DNA of 64,000 bases from Pseudarthrobacter sp. ATCC 49987 (GTDB lineage: Bacteria > Actinomycetota > Actinomycetes > Actinomycetales > Micrococcaceae): the NCBI RefSeq assembly GCF_009928425.1, contig NZ_JAABNS010000001.1, positions 1,922,001-1,986,000 on the forward strand, in the 5' to 3' direction. Of this stretch, positions 27,187-35,764 are shown piece after piece. The notes beneath the pieces are model-generated. The model worked only from the letters and a program-made list of their open reading frames with translations. It was not told the DNA's origin and searched no databases. Every line of letters starts with the position of its first letter. Within the stretch, counting starts at the first letter, position 1. The translations under genes were made by a program, and so were the position numbers.

Positions 27187-27501
27187 TCACTTGCCGCCGG
27201 CCTGGTAGTTGACGGGGTGTCCGTTGCGATACCATTCCGTGATGCCGCCCATGACGTTCACCGCGTCGTAGCCGTCCGCCGTGAGGTGCGCCGTGGCGCG
27301 TGAGCTGCGGCCACCGGAGGCGCACATCACATAGACGGTCCGCCCGATCGGGATGTCACCGAGGGACTGCTGAAAGCGCGACAGCGGAATATTCCTGGTC
27401 CCCGGGACGCAGGCCTCCGAGTACTCTTCTTCTTCCCGGACGTCGATGATGGATGCCTCAGGCCCGAGCGCAGCCAGATCGTTCACTGAGATGCTCTTCA
27501 T
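27187..27501 (-). CDS. single-domain rhodanese, first gene of the CstR operon
   Basis: A 104-residue sulfurtransferase, MKSISVNDLAALGPEASIID, with a DVREEEEYSEACVPG entry and the catalytic loop VMCASGGRSSRATAHL. An additional Cys (SEAC) precedes the active-site one. It is the promoter-proximal gene; the operator at 27560-27575 lies about 60 bases upstream of its ATG. The gap to cstR is only 2 bases, so the two are co-translated. Confidence 0.9.
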   Translation of the reverse strand: MKSISVNDLAALGPEASIIDVREEEEYSEACVPGTRNIPLSRFQQSLGDIPIGRTVYVMCASGGRSSRATAHLTADGYDAVNVMGGITEWYRNGHPVNYQAGGK

Positions 27502-27559
27502 GCTGGTGTCCTTTCACGATGTCCGGGGAGCCCGGGAGGGCGTCCTCCCTTCCATCATG

Positions 27560-27575
27560 ATACCCCTGGGGGTAT
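27560..27575. promoter_or_regulatory. CstR-type operator, leftward promoter
   Basis: Palindrome ATACCCCTGGGGGTAT, just upstream of the rhodanese-cstR-rhodanese-YgaP-tauE operon. It is the complement of the form found upstream of the dioxygenase genes. Confidence 0.88.
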
Positions 27576-27606
27576 GAATGCAAACCGGCGTCGACCGATT
27601 GCAATA

Positions 27607-27622
27607 ATACCCCCGGGGGTAT
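27607..27622. promoter_or_regulatory. CstR-type operator, rightward promoter
   Basis: Palindrome ATACCCCCGGGGGTAT, 11 bases before the thioredoxin ATG and 31 bases from the leftward operator. Two sites in one divergent region would let a CstR tetramer control both directions. Confidence 0.88.
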
Positions 27623-27633
27623 ATTCTGCTCAT

Positions 27634-27999
27634 ATGGCAACCATCGACATTTCCGAAAAGACCTTTAACGACACCATCACCGGCAACGACATCGTACTGG
27701 TGGACTTCTGGGCAGCCTGGTGCGGCCCCTGCCGGATGTTCGCCCCGACTTTCAGCAAGGCATCGGACAACCACCCGGACGTCCTCTTCGCGAAGGTGGA
27801 CACCGAAGCCGAGCCCGGCCTCTCCGCTGCCGCCCGCATCACCTCCATCCCCACCCTGATGGCATTCCGGGACGGGATCCTCGTCTTCTCCCAGCCGGGT
27901 GCGATGAACGCGGCCGGGCTGGAGCAGCTCATCACCGGCATCAAAGCACTGGATATGGACGAGGTCCGGGCGAAAGTGGCGACGGCCCCGGCTTCGTAG
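27634..27999 (+). CDS. thioredoxin
   Basis: A 121-residue thioredoxin, MATIDISEKTFNDTITGNDI, with the active site FWAAWCGPCRMFAP and the cis-Pro loop ITSIPTLMAFRDG. The ATG at 27634 starts just past the operator palindrome. A longer in-frame extension would include the operator itself and is rejected. In this context it would reduce protein persulfides and regenerate rhodanese or OsmC thiols. It is followed by OsmC on the same strand. Confidence 0.92.
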   Translation: MATIDISEKTFNDTITGNDIVLVDFWAAWCGPCRMFAPTFSKASDNHPDVLFAKVDTEAEPGLSAAARITSIPTLMAFRDGILVFSQPGAMNAAGLEQLITGIKALDMDEVRAKVATAPAS

Positions 28000-28069
28000 C
28001 AAAAAGAAACCACCGGACCCCGGAACGGGGGCCCGGGGGTATGCCCACCCAAGGGATCGAGGAGTACAT

Positions 28070-28561
28070 ATGAGCAGCGAACCAGCCATCACGGCGTCGG
28101 GCGGCACAACGCCGGCCGCGGGCCATCTGACCGACGATATCCAGCCGGTACGGGTGGCGCACCTGGGCGGTGACCGCTTTGACATCAGTGTCCGCGGCCA
28201 CATCATCAGGACCGACCAGCCGGCCAGCGACGGCGGGGAGGACACCGGCCCGACGCCGACGGAGCTGTTCATTGCCAGCCTCGCAGGCTGTGTCGCGTTC
28301 TACGCCCGCCGATACCTGCGCCGGCACGACCTGCCCACCGAGGGACTGGCCGTCGAGGCAGATTTCCGAATGGGCTCGCGCCCCGCACGAGTCGCCCGGA
28401 TCGAGGTGCGGCTCACCACTCCCGCGGGCATGCCTGAGGAGCGGCGCGGGGCCCTGCTCGCCGTCGCCTCGCACTGCACCGTGCACAACTCACTGATGGC
28501 AGCTCCAGAGATCTCAGTGGTCTTCGCTGGCGCCCCGAACGACATTGAAGATTTTGGTTGA
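28070..28561 (+). CDS. OsmC-family thiol peroxidase-like protein
   Basis: A 163-residue OsmC/Ohr-fold protein. Both reactive cysteines are visible: SLAGCVAFYARRYL near residue 70 and VASHCTVHNSL near residue 140. Family members reduce organic hydroperoxides and, in some reports, polysulfides. It is 70 bases after the thioredoxin, with ATG 28070 after GAGGAGTACAT. An isolated half-operator (CCCGGGGGTAT) is at 28031-28041, but no full palindrome is seen. Co-expression with thioredoxin from the CstR-type promoter is likely. Confidence 0.88.
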   Translation: MSSEPAITASGGTTPAAGHLTDDIQPVRVAHLGGDRFDISVRGHIIRTDQPASDGGEDTGPTPTELFIASLAGCVAFYARRYLRRHDLPTEGLAVEADFRMGSRPARVARIEVRLTTPAGMPEERRGALLAVASHCTVHNSLMAAPEISVVFAGAPNDIEDFG

Positions 28562-28744
28562 GATTAGTGCCGGCCAGCTGAGGAAACGGAGTGAACGGCC
28601 GGGAGCCAAGCGTCCGATGCGCCGCGCAGCACTTTCCGGGGAACCGGGCAGAGCAGGGGCAAGCAGGATGCCCACCAAGGTTAATCCCCTGAAGCTCTTC
28701 GAAATCTCAAACGGAACTCCCGCGAGCGCGTGCTAAGTGACGGT

Positions 28745-28860
28745 GCAGGTCTTGCGCAGACGCAGGAGCTAATTCACAATGAACTCGATGTTGGTGCCCG
28801 GCGCCTGGTGGCCTGCGTCCAGCCAGACCATGGCCTTCTCCCCCAGCGCCAACGCCTGAG
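28745..28860 (-). pseudogene. C-terminal remnant of an L-rhamnose isomerase
   Basis: On the minus strand QALALGEKAMVWLDAGHQAP and then GTNIEFIVN read like the C-terminal catalytic region of the rhizobial/actinobacterial L-rhamnose isomerase (VDTGHHAPGTNIEFIV in typical members). A TAG at 28769-28771 follows, but the frame continues as LLRLRK, so the stop may replace an ordinary codon. No start or upstream part exists. The rest of the 392-base gap 28562-28953 shows no gene. This fragment belongs to the pathway of rhaB at 4.5 kb, more than 20 kb away. Confidence 0.65.
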
Positions 28861-28953
28861 CCTAAGACGTGTCCCAGTCCGAAATATCCGCGCGATAAAG
28901 ATCAGGCCTGCCGAACGACGCCCCACACCCCAAATGCATGAAGGAACGCAGCC

Positions 28954-29391
28954 ATGAGACCGATCACCGATGAGATCCTCATCGAGGCCCCCAGAGCGGC
29001 AGTGTTCGACTTCGTCGCCAATGAATGCAACGAACCGCTGTACAACCCGAACATGCTCCGGGCAGACCAGCTCACCCCGGGACCCGTGGGCGTCGGAACA
29101 CGGTTCACCGCCGTCATGAAGGGGCCGGAAAGCACGACTGTGGCCATCGAATACACGGGATTCAACCGCCCCCAGGTGCTGAACTCTCTCAGCCGAACTG
29201 CGGGGATGGACATCGAAGGCGAACTCTCCTTTGCGGCCGAGGGAAACCAGACCAGGATCACTTGGATCTGGAGACTGCGCCCTCGCGGCGCCCTGCGCCT
29301 CGTCACCCCGCTGGTGCGGGCCCTGGGCAGCCGAGAGGAACACAACAACTGGAAAGCCCTCAAGAAATACCTGGAGACCCCCCGCAACTGA
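28954..29391 (+). CDS. SRPBCC-family (START-like) protein
   Basis: A 145-residue helix-grip protein, MRPITDEILIEAPRAAVFDF, with the pattern of ligand-binding cyclase/dehydrase-like members: a first strand, ATG..GTRFTAVMKGPE and long C-terminal helix ending in LKKYLETPRN. No catalytic residue can be assigned. It is preceded by a GAAGGAACGCAGCC ribosome-binding region and is monocistronic. Function unknown. Confidence 0.82.
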   Translation: MRPITDEILIEAPRAAVFDFVANECNEPLYNPNMLRADQLTPGPVGVGTRFTAVMKGPESTTVAIEYTGFNRPQVLNSLSRTAGMDIEGELSFAAEGNQTRITWIWRLRPRGALRLVTPLVRALGSREEHNNWKALKKYLETPRN

Positions 29392-29470
29392 CAGCATCAG
29401 AAGCGATATGCGCAATTTGAACGCGCGCCGGAAGCCCCGGGGGCGGCCCTTGGCGAGGAAGGTCAGCTGG

Positions 29471-29935
29471 TCAGTACTCGCCCTTGATCACGAAGTAGGA
29501 ACCGCGGATAACGCCTGCCAGCTTTGATTTCTGGCGGGCGAACTTGAAACGCGATGCCAGTTCCTCCGGAATCTCCATACCTTCGGCGAGTTTGAATCCG
29601 ACCGCCCGCTTCCCGCCGTCCTCGATGCTGTACATGACGTTGACCGACAGCCCCGACTCGTAAAACACGTAATCCATCCGCAAACCGTCGACTTCGAAGG
29701 CGGTTGCCTCGAGCGGTCGGGAGCCGATGACGATATCGCGCTCGTCCCTTAGGATGCGGCTCACCCGGTCGACCACCTCCGGAACCTCGTTTGCAGGGCT
29801 AACGGTGAAGAGGTGGTCGTACTTGTTGCGGTAGTAGCGCCCCTCGTTGGCGCGTAACCCAGCGAGCGCCCCGGCGACCGGAGACGATTCCAGGCCGGCA
29901 GTAGAAACGTTCGCGAAGTCAACAACGTATGGCAT
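29471..29935 (-). CDS. conserved protein of unknown function
   Basis: A 154-residue protein, MPYVVDFANVSTAGLESSPV, with AGLRANEGRYYRNKYDHLFT and a C-terminal basic end SYFVIKGEY. It has no transmembrane segment and no familiar motif. ATG 29935 follows CAGGAGGGCGC, a strong ribosome-binding site. Its neighbours are unrelated, so context gives no clue. Confidence 0.7.
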   Translation of the reverse strand: MPYVVDFANVSTAGLESSPVAGALAGLRANEGRYYRNKYDHLFTVSPANEVPEVVDRVSRILRDERDIVIGSRPLEATAFEVDGLRMDYVFYESGLSVNVMYSIEDGGKRAVGFKLAEGMEIPEELASRFKFARQKSKLAGVIRGSYFVIKGEY

Positions 29936-30130
29936 GCGCCCTCCTGATGAGATGTGTTGGACCAACGATAACGCGACGGCCTGCCTCGCCTACGTGATCG
30001 AATTCCAAGACACCCGCCTGACTCCGCCGACGAACCGGACCCCTGCCTTGTCTTGAGTAGCGTCCCTCCCTTGCACCGCCCAGCGGCGTTTGTAGACTGC
30101 AAAGGTATTCACCTATGCGGTTGGCCGAGG

Positions 30131-30943
30131 ATGGGAAAGATGATGGCGGCTTTTCGGGATCTCCACAACACTGCGTCGCCACTCCTGCTCCCCAATGCCT
30201 GGGACGTCGGATCCGCTTTGGCATTTGCGACAGCAGGATTCCCGGCCGTCGGCACCACCAGCTTTGGTATTGCGGCAAGTGCCGGCCTGCCCGACGGCGG
30301 CCGGTCCAGCAAGGCGGTAACCGCCGCACTGGTGGCGCAGCTGTGCCGCCTGCCTGTTCACGTCACGGCGGACATCGAAGACGGCTACTCCGATGATCCC
30401 GTCGAGGTTGCAGAAACTGTGGCCCAGCTGGCTGACCTGGGCGTGGCCGGGGTCAACCTGGAGGACAGCACAGCCGGGCACCTGGTCGATCCAGCAGCCT
30501 TTGCCGGGAAGGTTGCCGCCGTCAAGCGACGCAGCCCGGCAGTGTTCGTCAACGCCCGGGTGGACAACATATGGTTCGGCGAACAGGCGACTGTGGATGC
30601 CGTCCTGCTCCGCGCCTCTGTCTACGCCGATGCGGGGGCGGACGGAATCTTTGTCCCCGGACTTGTGGTTCCGGAGGACATCCAGATCATCACCGCTGGC
30701 ATTGGGCTACCTGTTAACGTGCTGGCACATCCCTCGCTGACTGTTGCCGAGCTGGGTGAGCTGGGGGTCCGGCGGGTGAGCTCCGGCTCCCTGCCGTACC
30801 GGGCAGCTGTTGACGCGGCGGTGAATGTGGTCACCGCCCTTCGTGACGGCCGGCCGGTGCCTGTCGCCACTCCGTACTGGGAGATGCAATCACGCCTTGA
30901 AGCCTTCAGCCGGCGCCCATCGGGCCCCAGGGCGGCCACATAG
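30131..30943 (+). CDS. PEP mutase/isocitrate lyase-family enzyme
   Basis: A 270-residue TIM-barrel of the phosphoenolpyruvate mutase/2-methylisocitrate lyase family. Typical segments: LLLPNAWDVGSALAFATAGF, TTSFGIAASAGLPDGG, the Mg-binding VTADIEDGYSDDPVEV and NLEDS, and a C-terminal GVRRVSSGSLPYRAA. The catalytic Cys of isocitrate lyases (KKCGH) is not visible, as expected for this subgroup, so the substrate is uncertain. Start 30131 is chosen where the family begins; an earlier in-frame start at 30053 lacks support. Confidence 0.82.
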   Translation: MGKMMAAFRDLHNTASPLLLPNAWDVGSALAFATAGFPAVGTTSFGIAASAGLPDGGRSSKAVTAALVAQLCRLPVHVTADIEDGYSDDPVEVAETVAQLADLGVAGVNLEDSTAGHLVDPAAFAGKVAAVKRRSPAVFVNARVDNIWFGEQATVDAVLLRASVYADAGADGIFVPGLVVPEDIQIITAGIGLPVNVLAHPSLTVAELGELGVRRVSSGSLPYRAAVDAAVNVVTALRDGRPVPVATPYWEMQSRLEAFSRRPSGPRAAT

Positions 30944-30988
30944 TCCGGGGTGGTGTTGCTGCCACGAATCGATCAATACGATGTTGAC

Positions 30989-31780
30989 ATGGAGCGACGG
31001 ATCAACGACGTCCTGATTCATTACGTCGAGCACGGTGGCGGCGTGCCGCTTGTTGCGCTTCACGGCGCCGGTGTGGATCACCGAGAGATCGAGGCGGCGA
31101 TCGAGGCCGTCGTCCCCGGCCCGGGATACCGGCGGATCTATCCGGATCTGCCAGGGATGGGTCACTCCACAACCGGCGACCTGGGTTGCAACGACGATGT
31201 TGTCGCACTCATCGCTGACTTCATTGATCGCCTGCAGTCCGGACCGGTGATGCTGCTGGGGCATTCCTACGGCGCATATCTTGCGCGCGGCGTGGCCTCA
31301 CAGCGGCCAGACATCGTGCGCGCACTGGCCTTGCTATGCCCCGTCGCCGAGCGGTCACAAAATGTGCCCGACCATCGGGTGGTTTGTCAGGACGATAACG
31401 CGTACGACGAACTCGAACCTGAGCAACGGCAGGGGTTCGATGAGTACTTCGTCGTGCGCACACCGGCCACCGCCCGCCGCTACCGCAGCCATGTCGTGCC
31501 GGGCACAACGCTCGTCGACGCAACGGGGCTGGGCCGAATCTTCGCCGAATGGACGGTCGGCGTCGGGTCGGGCACCTTCCCGGGGCCGACCCTGATCGCA
31601 GCCGGACGACGCGATTCGATCGTTGGGTACACCGACGCAGTGGACCTGCTCAAGCGCTACCCGCACGCCACCCTCGCAGTAGTGGAAGGCGCGGGCCATG
31701 CACTCATGCACGAGCGGCCCGAGCTCCTCGCCGCGTTGCTAGGTGATTGGCTTGACCGGGCTGGCCGGGACGAAAAGTGA
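30989..31780 (+). CDS. alpha/beta hydrolase
   Basis: A 263-residue alpha/beta hydrolase. The oxyanion strand VPLVALHGAGVDHREIE, nucleophile elbow LLGHSYGAYLARGV (Ser), late acid strand (AGRRDSIVGYTDA) and catalytic His in VVEGAGHALMHERPE are all in order. The cap is small. ATG 30989 is the chosen start, since homology begins at MERRINDVLIHYVE; an in-frame GTG at 30950 is possible. It follows the PEP-mutase-like gene closely on the same strand; a shared role is not shown. Confidence 0.85.
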   Translation: MERRINDVLIHYVEHGGGVPLVALHGAGVDHREIEAAIEAVVPGPGYRRIYPDLPGMGHSTTGDLGCNDDVVALIADFIDRLQSGPVMLLGHSYGAYLARGVASQRPDIVRALALLCPVAERSQNVPDHRVVCQDDNAYDELEPEQRQGFDEYFVVRTPATARRYRSHVVPGTTLVDATGLGRIFAEWTVGVGSGTFPGPTLIAAGRRDSIVGYTDAVDLLKRYPHATLAVVEGAGHALMHERPELLAALLGDWLDRAGRDEK

Positions 31781-31836
31781 CCACCTTTGCCCAAAGGCTC
31801 GGGCAAACGCTGCGGCGGAGCACACGCCCGACGGCG

Positions 31837-32925
31837 TCACCAGCCGCCGAGCGTCGGTGTATGTCCCTTTCGGGCATCGTCGGACATTGCCATTTCTGCC
31901 CGCAGGCCCAGGAGCCGGATCGGACGGCCCGCTTCGATTCCGGCTGCGAGGTCCAAGGCCTGCGCGAGGATTTCGTTCCGGTCGAATGTCTCGGGAATCT
32001 TCCTCGCGTGGGTCGTGGTGACGAACGGCGCGTACCGAACCTTCAGGGTCAGCCCAACCACGGGCCGTCCTTCGGCCACAACATCCTCAAGGACACGCGC
32101 CGCCAGCTCCCGCACGGCGTCGTCCACCTGGGCGGCCCCGGCCAGGTCGCGCTGGAAGGTGGTCTCCCGGCTGTGCCCGCGGGCAACCCAGGGGGTGTCG
32201 TCCACAACGCTGGCGCCGTCCCCGCGTCCGAGCTCCGCATACCAAGGACCCATCCTGGGGCCGAACTCCGGGACCAGGTCCGGGGGGTCGGCCGCGGCGA
32301 GCTCGGCGACTGTGTTGATGCCGAGTTTGGCCAGCCGCCCCGACACTTTGGTTCCGACACCCCACAGGTCCCTGGTGGGCCGGCTGCCCATGACCTCGAG
32401 CCAGTTCCCGGCAGTGAGACGGAAGACCCCGGCCGGCTTGCCGAAACCGGTGGCGACCTTGGCCCGGACCAGGGTGTCGCCGATGCCCACGCTGCAATGC
32501 AGCAGCGTCCGCTCCAGGACAGCGGCCTGCACCTGCCGGGCGTAGGCCTCCGGATTCTCCGTCTCAACGCCTACAAAGGCTTCATCCCAACCCAGCACCT
32601 CCACGGTGGCACCGGGCTGCGCGCGCAAGGTAGCCATGACCGTTTCAGACGCCGCGAGGTAAGCCTCCCGATCGACGGGCAGGATCACGGCCTCGGGCAC
32701 TTTCCGGGCCGCAATGCGCAAGGGCATTCCGGAACCCACGCCGAACGCCCGGGCTTCGTAGGATGCGGTCGACACCACAGCTCGTTCCGTGGGGTCGCCC
32801 CGGCCGCCGACAATGATCGGCCTGCCCGCAAGCTCCGGCCGCCGGAGCACTTCGACCGCCGCGATGAACTGGTCGAGATCGACGTGCAGCACCCACCGGA
32901 TTCCGCTCACGCCACCAGTCTGCAC
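31837..32925 (-). CDS. dinB: Y-family DNA polymerase (DinB/Pol IV-type)
   Basis: A 362-residue translesion polymerase. Motifs: HVDLDQFIAAVEVLRRPELA (first acidic residue), STASYEARAFGVGSGMPL (nucleotide-binding YEAR), and VEVLGWDEAFVGVE, in which the usual SIDEA is GWDEA, giving the Asp-Glu catalytic pair. HhH region DLWGVGTKVSGRLAKLGI and the little-finger domain complete it. The clamp-binding peptide at the C-terminus is not obvious. GTG 32910 or 32925 may be the start. The substitution of SIDEA by GWDEA marks the actinobacterial DinB subtype. Confidence 0.9.
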   Translation of the reverse strand: MQTGGVSGIRWVLHVDLDQFIAAVEVLRRPELAGRPIIVGGRGDPTERAVVSTASYEARAFGVGSGMPLRIAARKVPEAVILPVDREAYLAASETVMATLRAQPGATVEVLGWDEAFVGVETENPEAYARQVQAAVLERTLLHCSVGIGDTLVRAKVATGFGKPAGVFRLTAGNWLEVMGSRPTRDLWGVGTKVSGRLAKLGINTVAELAAADPPDLVPEFGPRMGPWYAELGRGDGASVVDDTPWVARGHSRETTFQRDLAGAAQVDDAVRELAARVLEDVVAEGRPVVGLTLKVRYAPFVTTTHARKIPETFDRNEILAQALDLAAGIEAGRPIRLLGLRAEMAMSDDARKGHTPTLGGW

Positions 32926-33038
32926 TAAACACCCCCGGCAAGCATCGGCTTTACACCGGCCTTGGCCGCTACATGTGCCAACCGGGACCTCCCCGGCGTT
33001 CGCTGTGGCATCCCAGCAGAAGATGACAGCATGGAGCC

Positions 33039-33566
33039 ATGACTCCTCCCCAAGGTCTTCCCGGCGTCTTCCGGCGTCCCCAGCCCATCAAACCCAAGGC
33101 CGGTCAAGAATCGGTGTGGGACTACCCGCGGCCGCCAAGGGTCGAGCCGCGATCCGAACGGGTTATCGTGCGGCTTGGCGGACAGGTGATTGCCGACACC
33201 ACCGATGCAGTGCGCGTCCTGGAGACGAGTCATCCGCCTGTCTACTACTTGCCATTGGACTCATTCCCTGCCGGCGTACTCGTCCCGGTCGAGGGCACCA
33301 CCTTCTGCGAGTTCAAGGGAGAAGCGCACTACTTCGACGTCGTTGCCGGCGGAGTCGTCGTTCCCCGTGCCGGGTGGACCTACCCGGCACCCACCCGGGG
33401 TTTCGAGGCACTCAGTACCCGTGCGGCCCTCTATCCGGGTCGCATGGACTCCTGCGAGGTCAACGGCGAGCAGGTGGCCTTCCAGGAAGGCGACTTCTAC
33501 GGCGGCTGGATCACGGGGCAGATCGTTGGTCCGTTCAAGGGTGGCCCGGGCACGGCCGGGTGGTGA
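33039..33566 (+). CDS. DUF427 protein
   Basis: A 175-residue protein. The DUF427 beta fold spans residues about 50-160: RVIVRLGGQVIADTTDAVRV, HPPVYYLPLDSF, CEFKGEAHYFDV and the end YPGRMDSCEVNGEQV. This family is widespread in actinobacteria and has no established activity. It is transcribed alone, with a GGAGCC ribosome-binding region just before the ATG. Confidence 0.85.
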   Translation: MTPPQGLPGVFRRPQPIKPKAGQESVWDYPRPPRVEPRSERVIVRLGGQVIADTTDAVRVLETSHPPVYYLPLDSFPAGVLVPVEGTTFCEFKGEAHYFDVVAGGVVVPRAGWTYPAPTRGFEALSTRAALYPGRMDSCEVNGEQVAFQEGDFYGGWITGQIVGPFKGGPGTAGW

Positions 33567-33647
33567 GCACATCGCTCGTGCGCCGGCAAGACCGGCTGGC
33601 GGCCACCCCATCGTCCGGGCGGCCGCCACCTTGAGTGCGCTGCGGCG

Positions 33648-34427
33648 TTAGTGCTCGGTGCCTGCCGCAGCAGCCTTCCTGGCGTTCTTCCCGGCGTCCT
33701 TCTCGGCGCGCAGAGCCTCCGTCTCGTGCTGTTCCTCGGCTTTTTCCTGGTGGATAACCTCCGCGAAGAGCTTCTCCATCTCCTTGGCCACGCCGGCGGC
33801 TGAGGCCGGGTTCTGGCCGGTCACCAGCCGGTCATCAACTACGACCTTCTCCTCAAAGACATCGGCGAAGACGTGGGTGGCGCCCTGTTCCTCAAGTCGG
33901 TCTGCCAAAAAGAACGGGATGACCTTGTCCTTCCCTGCGGCAACCTCCTCGTCGTTGGTGAAGGCGGCCACCTTCCGGCCCTCGACAAGGCGAAGCCCGT
34001 TCTCCAATTCCACGTTCAACAGCCCGGCCGGTCCGTGGCAGACCGCGCCCACCAAGCCACCGGCGTTGTAGACGCTGGCTACCAGATTCTGCAGGCCTTC
34101 GCTGTCCGGAAAGTCCCACATGGTGCCGTGGCCGCCAACGAGATAAACGGCGTCGTACTGGTCGGGATCAACGACGTCGACGCGGGCAGTGTTGTAGAGG
34201 CCGGCGCGCGTGGCCTCGTCCTCCGTGAAGGCGACTTGGATGGGATCTTCCGAGTCCACCTCGTCGCGCGGGGGCTGGCCGCCCTGGATGGACGCGAAGT
34301 CAACGAAATGCCCGGAATCCTTGAAGACCTTCCACGGATGTGCAGCTTCGGCCACGTTGTAGCCGGTCTTCTCTCCGGTATCGCCGATCTCGGAAACGCT
34401 GGTCAGTACCATGAGGATTTTCTTCAT
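33648..34427 (-). CDS. DJ-1/PfpI-family (Hsp31-like) protein
   Basis: A 259-residue class I glutamine-amidotransferase-like protein, MKKILMVLTSVSEIGDTGEK. The nucleophile elbow GAVCHGPAGLLN holds the reactive Cys, with the Glu of a DJ-1-type triad near FASIQGGQPPRDEVDSED. Members act as glyoxalase III, deglycase or chaperone; which one applies here is not clear. The last 30 residues are a charged Ala/Lys/Glu-rich tail. ATG 34427 follows AAAGGAACACTTC. Confidence 0.85.
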   Translation of the reverse strand: MKKILMVLTSVSEIGDTGEKTGYNVAEAAHPWKVFKDSGHFVDFASIQGGQPPRDEVDSEDPIQVAFTEDEATRAGLYNTARVDVVDPDQYDAVYLVGGHGTMWDFPDSEGLQNLVASVYNAGGLVGAVCHGPAGLLNVELENGLRLVEGRKVAAFTNDEEVAAGKDKVIPFFLADRLEEQGATHVFADVFEEKVVVDDRLVTGQNPASAAGVAKEMEKLFAEVIHQEKAEEQHETEALRAEKDAGKNARKAAAAGTEH

Positions 34428-34540
34428 GAAGTGTTCCTTTCGCCTAACTTCCACCCTACGCCCAGCCCAATTCAGGTCCTCCCGCCCCGTCTTAGACGGT
34501 GGTCGTCGCCTGCGCTTCGTCGCCATGTGGCTTAAGCGAA

Positions 34541-35725
34541 CTACCCAACGACGGTCGGGCCGCCCTCAGATGGCTTGCCCGCCTGTGCCGCGGCGGACCG
34601 CGAAAACGTGCGTGCCGCCCGGGAACCCGCGATGGTGCTTGCCCCGATGCTGATGAGTGCACCGAGGATTATGGCTGCGGCTTCTCCCTGTCCCAGCAAC
34701 TGCAATTGGGAGCCGATAGTGGCGGCGGCAACCGGCACTCCCAACTGGGACGCTGCAAGCACCGCAAGCGGCAGAGGCTGGCCGAGTAGCCGCAGGCTTC
34801 CATGGACCAGGAGGGTGCCCAGGCCAAGGAAAATCCCGAGGAGAATCATTCTGGGGCTTCCCGCAAGGTCGCGAAGATCGAGCGATGCTCCCAGCCAGAC
34901 AAAGAACACCGGCCCTAGAAAGCCATCACTGACGGCGAAGAGTTGATGAGCCAGCCGCCGGGGTTCGCCCACCGCTGCGACCACCAGGCCGAAGGAGAAC
35001 CCGGCCAGCATGATGGACACATGGCCTGCGACGGCAAGCCCGGAGAGGGCGAAGAGCAGCGCAAGTTGGATCCTCAACTCCAGGGCGAACTTCCGGTCCT
35101 CGGACACGTCATGCACCCGTCCGCGCGTGCCGCCGCGCTCCAGCCAGCGAAGCACAAAGAACAAAACCGCCGCGCTGCCCGCGACGAGCGCTGCCCCGAG
35201 GGATGCCCTCGGCGCATTGGGTGGGTCAACAGCAAGCGGAAGCGCCACAATGCAGGCGACGTCCGCCACCGCAACCTGTGCCGTTGTCATCAGGACCTTT
35301 GAACCCGTCAACCGCAGCGAATCGACGATCGGCAGGACCAAGGCTGCCGAAGAGGAAGCGAGCAGAACGATGTATAGGGGTGCATGCCCGGTTCCAAAGA
35401 CAAAAGCAATGACGATTCCGACGGCGCCCGCAAGCACCGCGGCGATGCCGGCACGCAGGGCGCCGCCACCCAGGGCGGGACGGATGGCTGCGTCCCGCAC
35501 CGGGACATGCGTCCCGGCGACAAACATGATGAGGGCGAACCCGACGTCGGCCACAAACGTGAACGTGGGATCCGAGGAATCCACCAGGTCCAGACCCGTT
35601 TGCCCGATGGCGATACCAGCCAGCAACTCCCCCGCCACCACGGGAAGGTGCCATTTCTTGGGAAGCGCCAGCAGCGGCCCGAGGAGAGCGACGGCGGCGA
35701 TCAGCGAAAGCTGATAGAACGACAC
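34541..35725 (-). CDS. CPA2-type cation:proton antiporter
   Basis: A 394-residue membrane protein with about twelve helices, MSFYQLSLIAAVALLGPLLA. GELLAGIAIGQTGLDL in helix 2 and a central VADVACIVALPLA with an Asp in helix 5 fit Na+(K+)/H+ exchangers of the CPA2 (KefB-like) group. There is no C-terminal RCK nucleotide-binding domain, so it is the transport domain alone. It ends in a Gly/Pro/Ser tail. Probable role is pH or ion homeostasis. Confidence 0.87.
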   Translation of the reverse strand: MSFYQLSLIAAVALLGPLLALPKKWHLPVVAGELLAGIAIGQTGLDLVDSSDPTFTFVADVGFALIMFVAGTHVPVRDAAIRPALGGGALRAGIAAVLAGAVGIVIAFVFGTGHAPLYIVLLASSSAALVLPIVDSLRLTGSKVLMTTAQVAVADVACIVALPLAVDPPNAPRASLGAALVAGSAAVLFFVLRWLERGGTRGRVHDVSEDRKFALELRIQLALLFALSGLAVAGHVSIMLAGFSFGLVVAAVGEPRRLAHQLFAVSDGFLGPVFFVWLGASLDLRDLAGSPRMILLGIFLGLGTLLVHGSLRLLGQPLPLAVLAASQLGVPVAAATIGSQLQLLGQGEAAAIILGALISIGASTIAGSRAARTFSRSAAAQAGKPSEGGPTVVG

Positions 35726-35764
35726 GTCCCTCCTTCTGCCGGCATTGCGGTTGGCTCGCGGAGG

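Noticed and set aside
31777..32928. A 383-codon plus-strand frame opposite dinB
   Set aside because: No motif; mirrors the polymerase gene.
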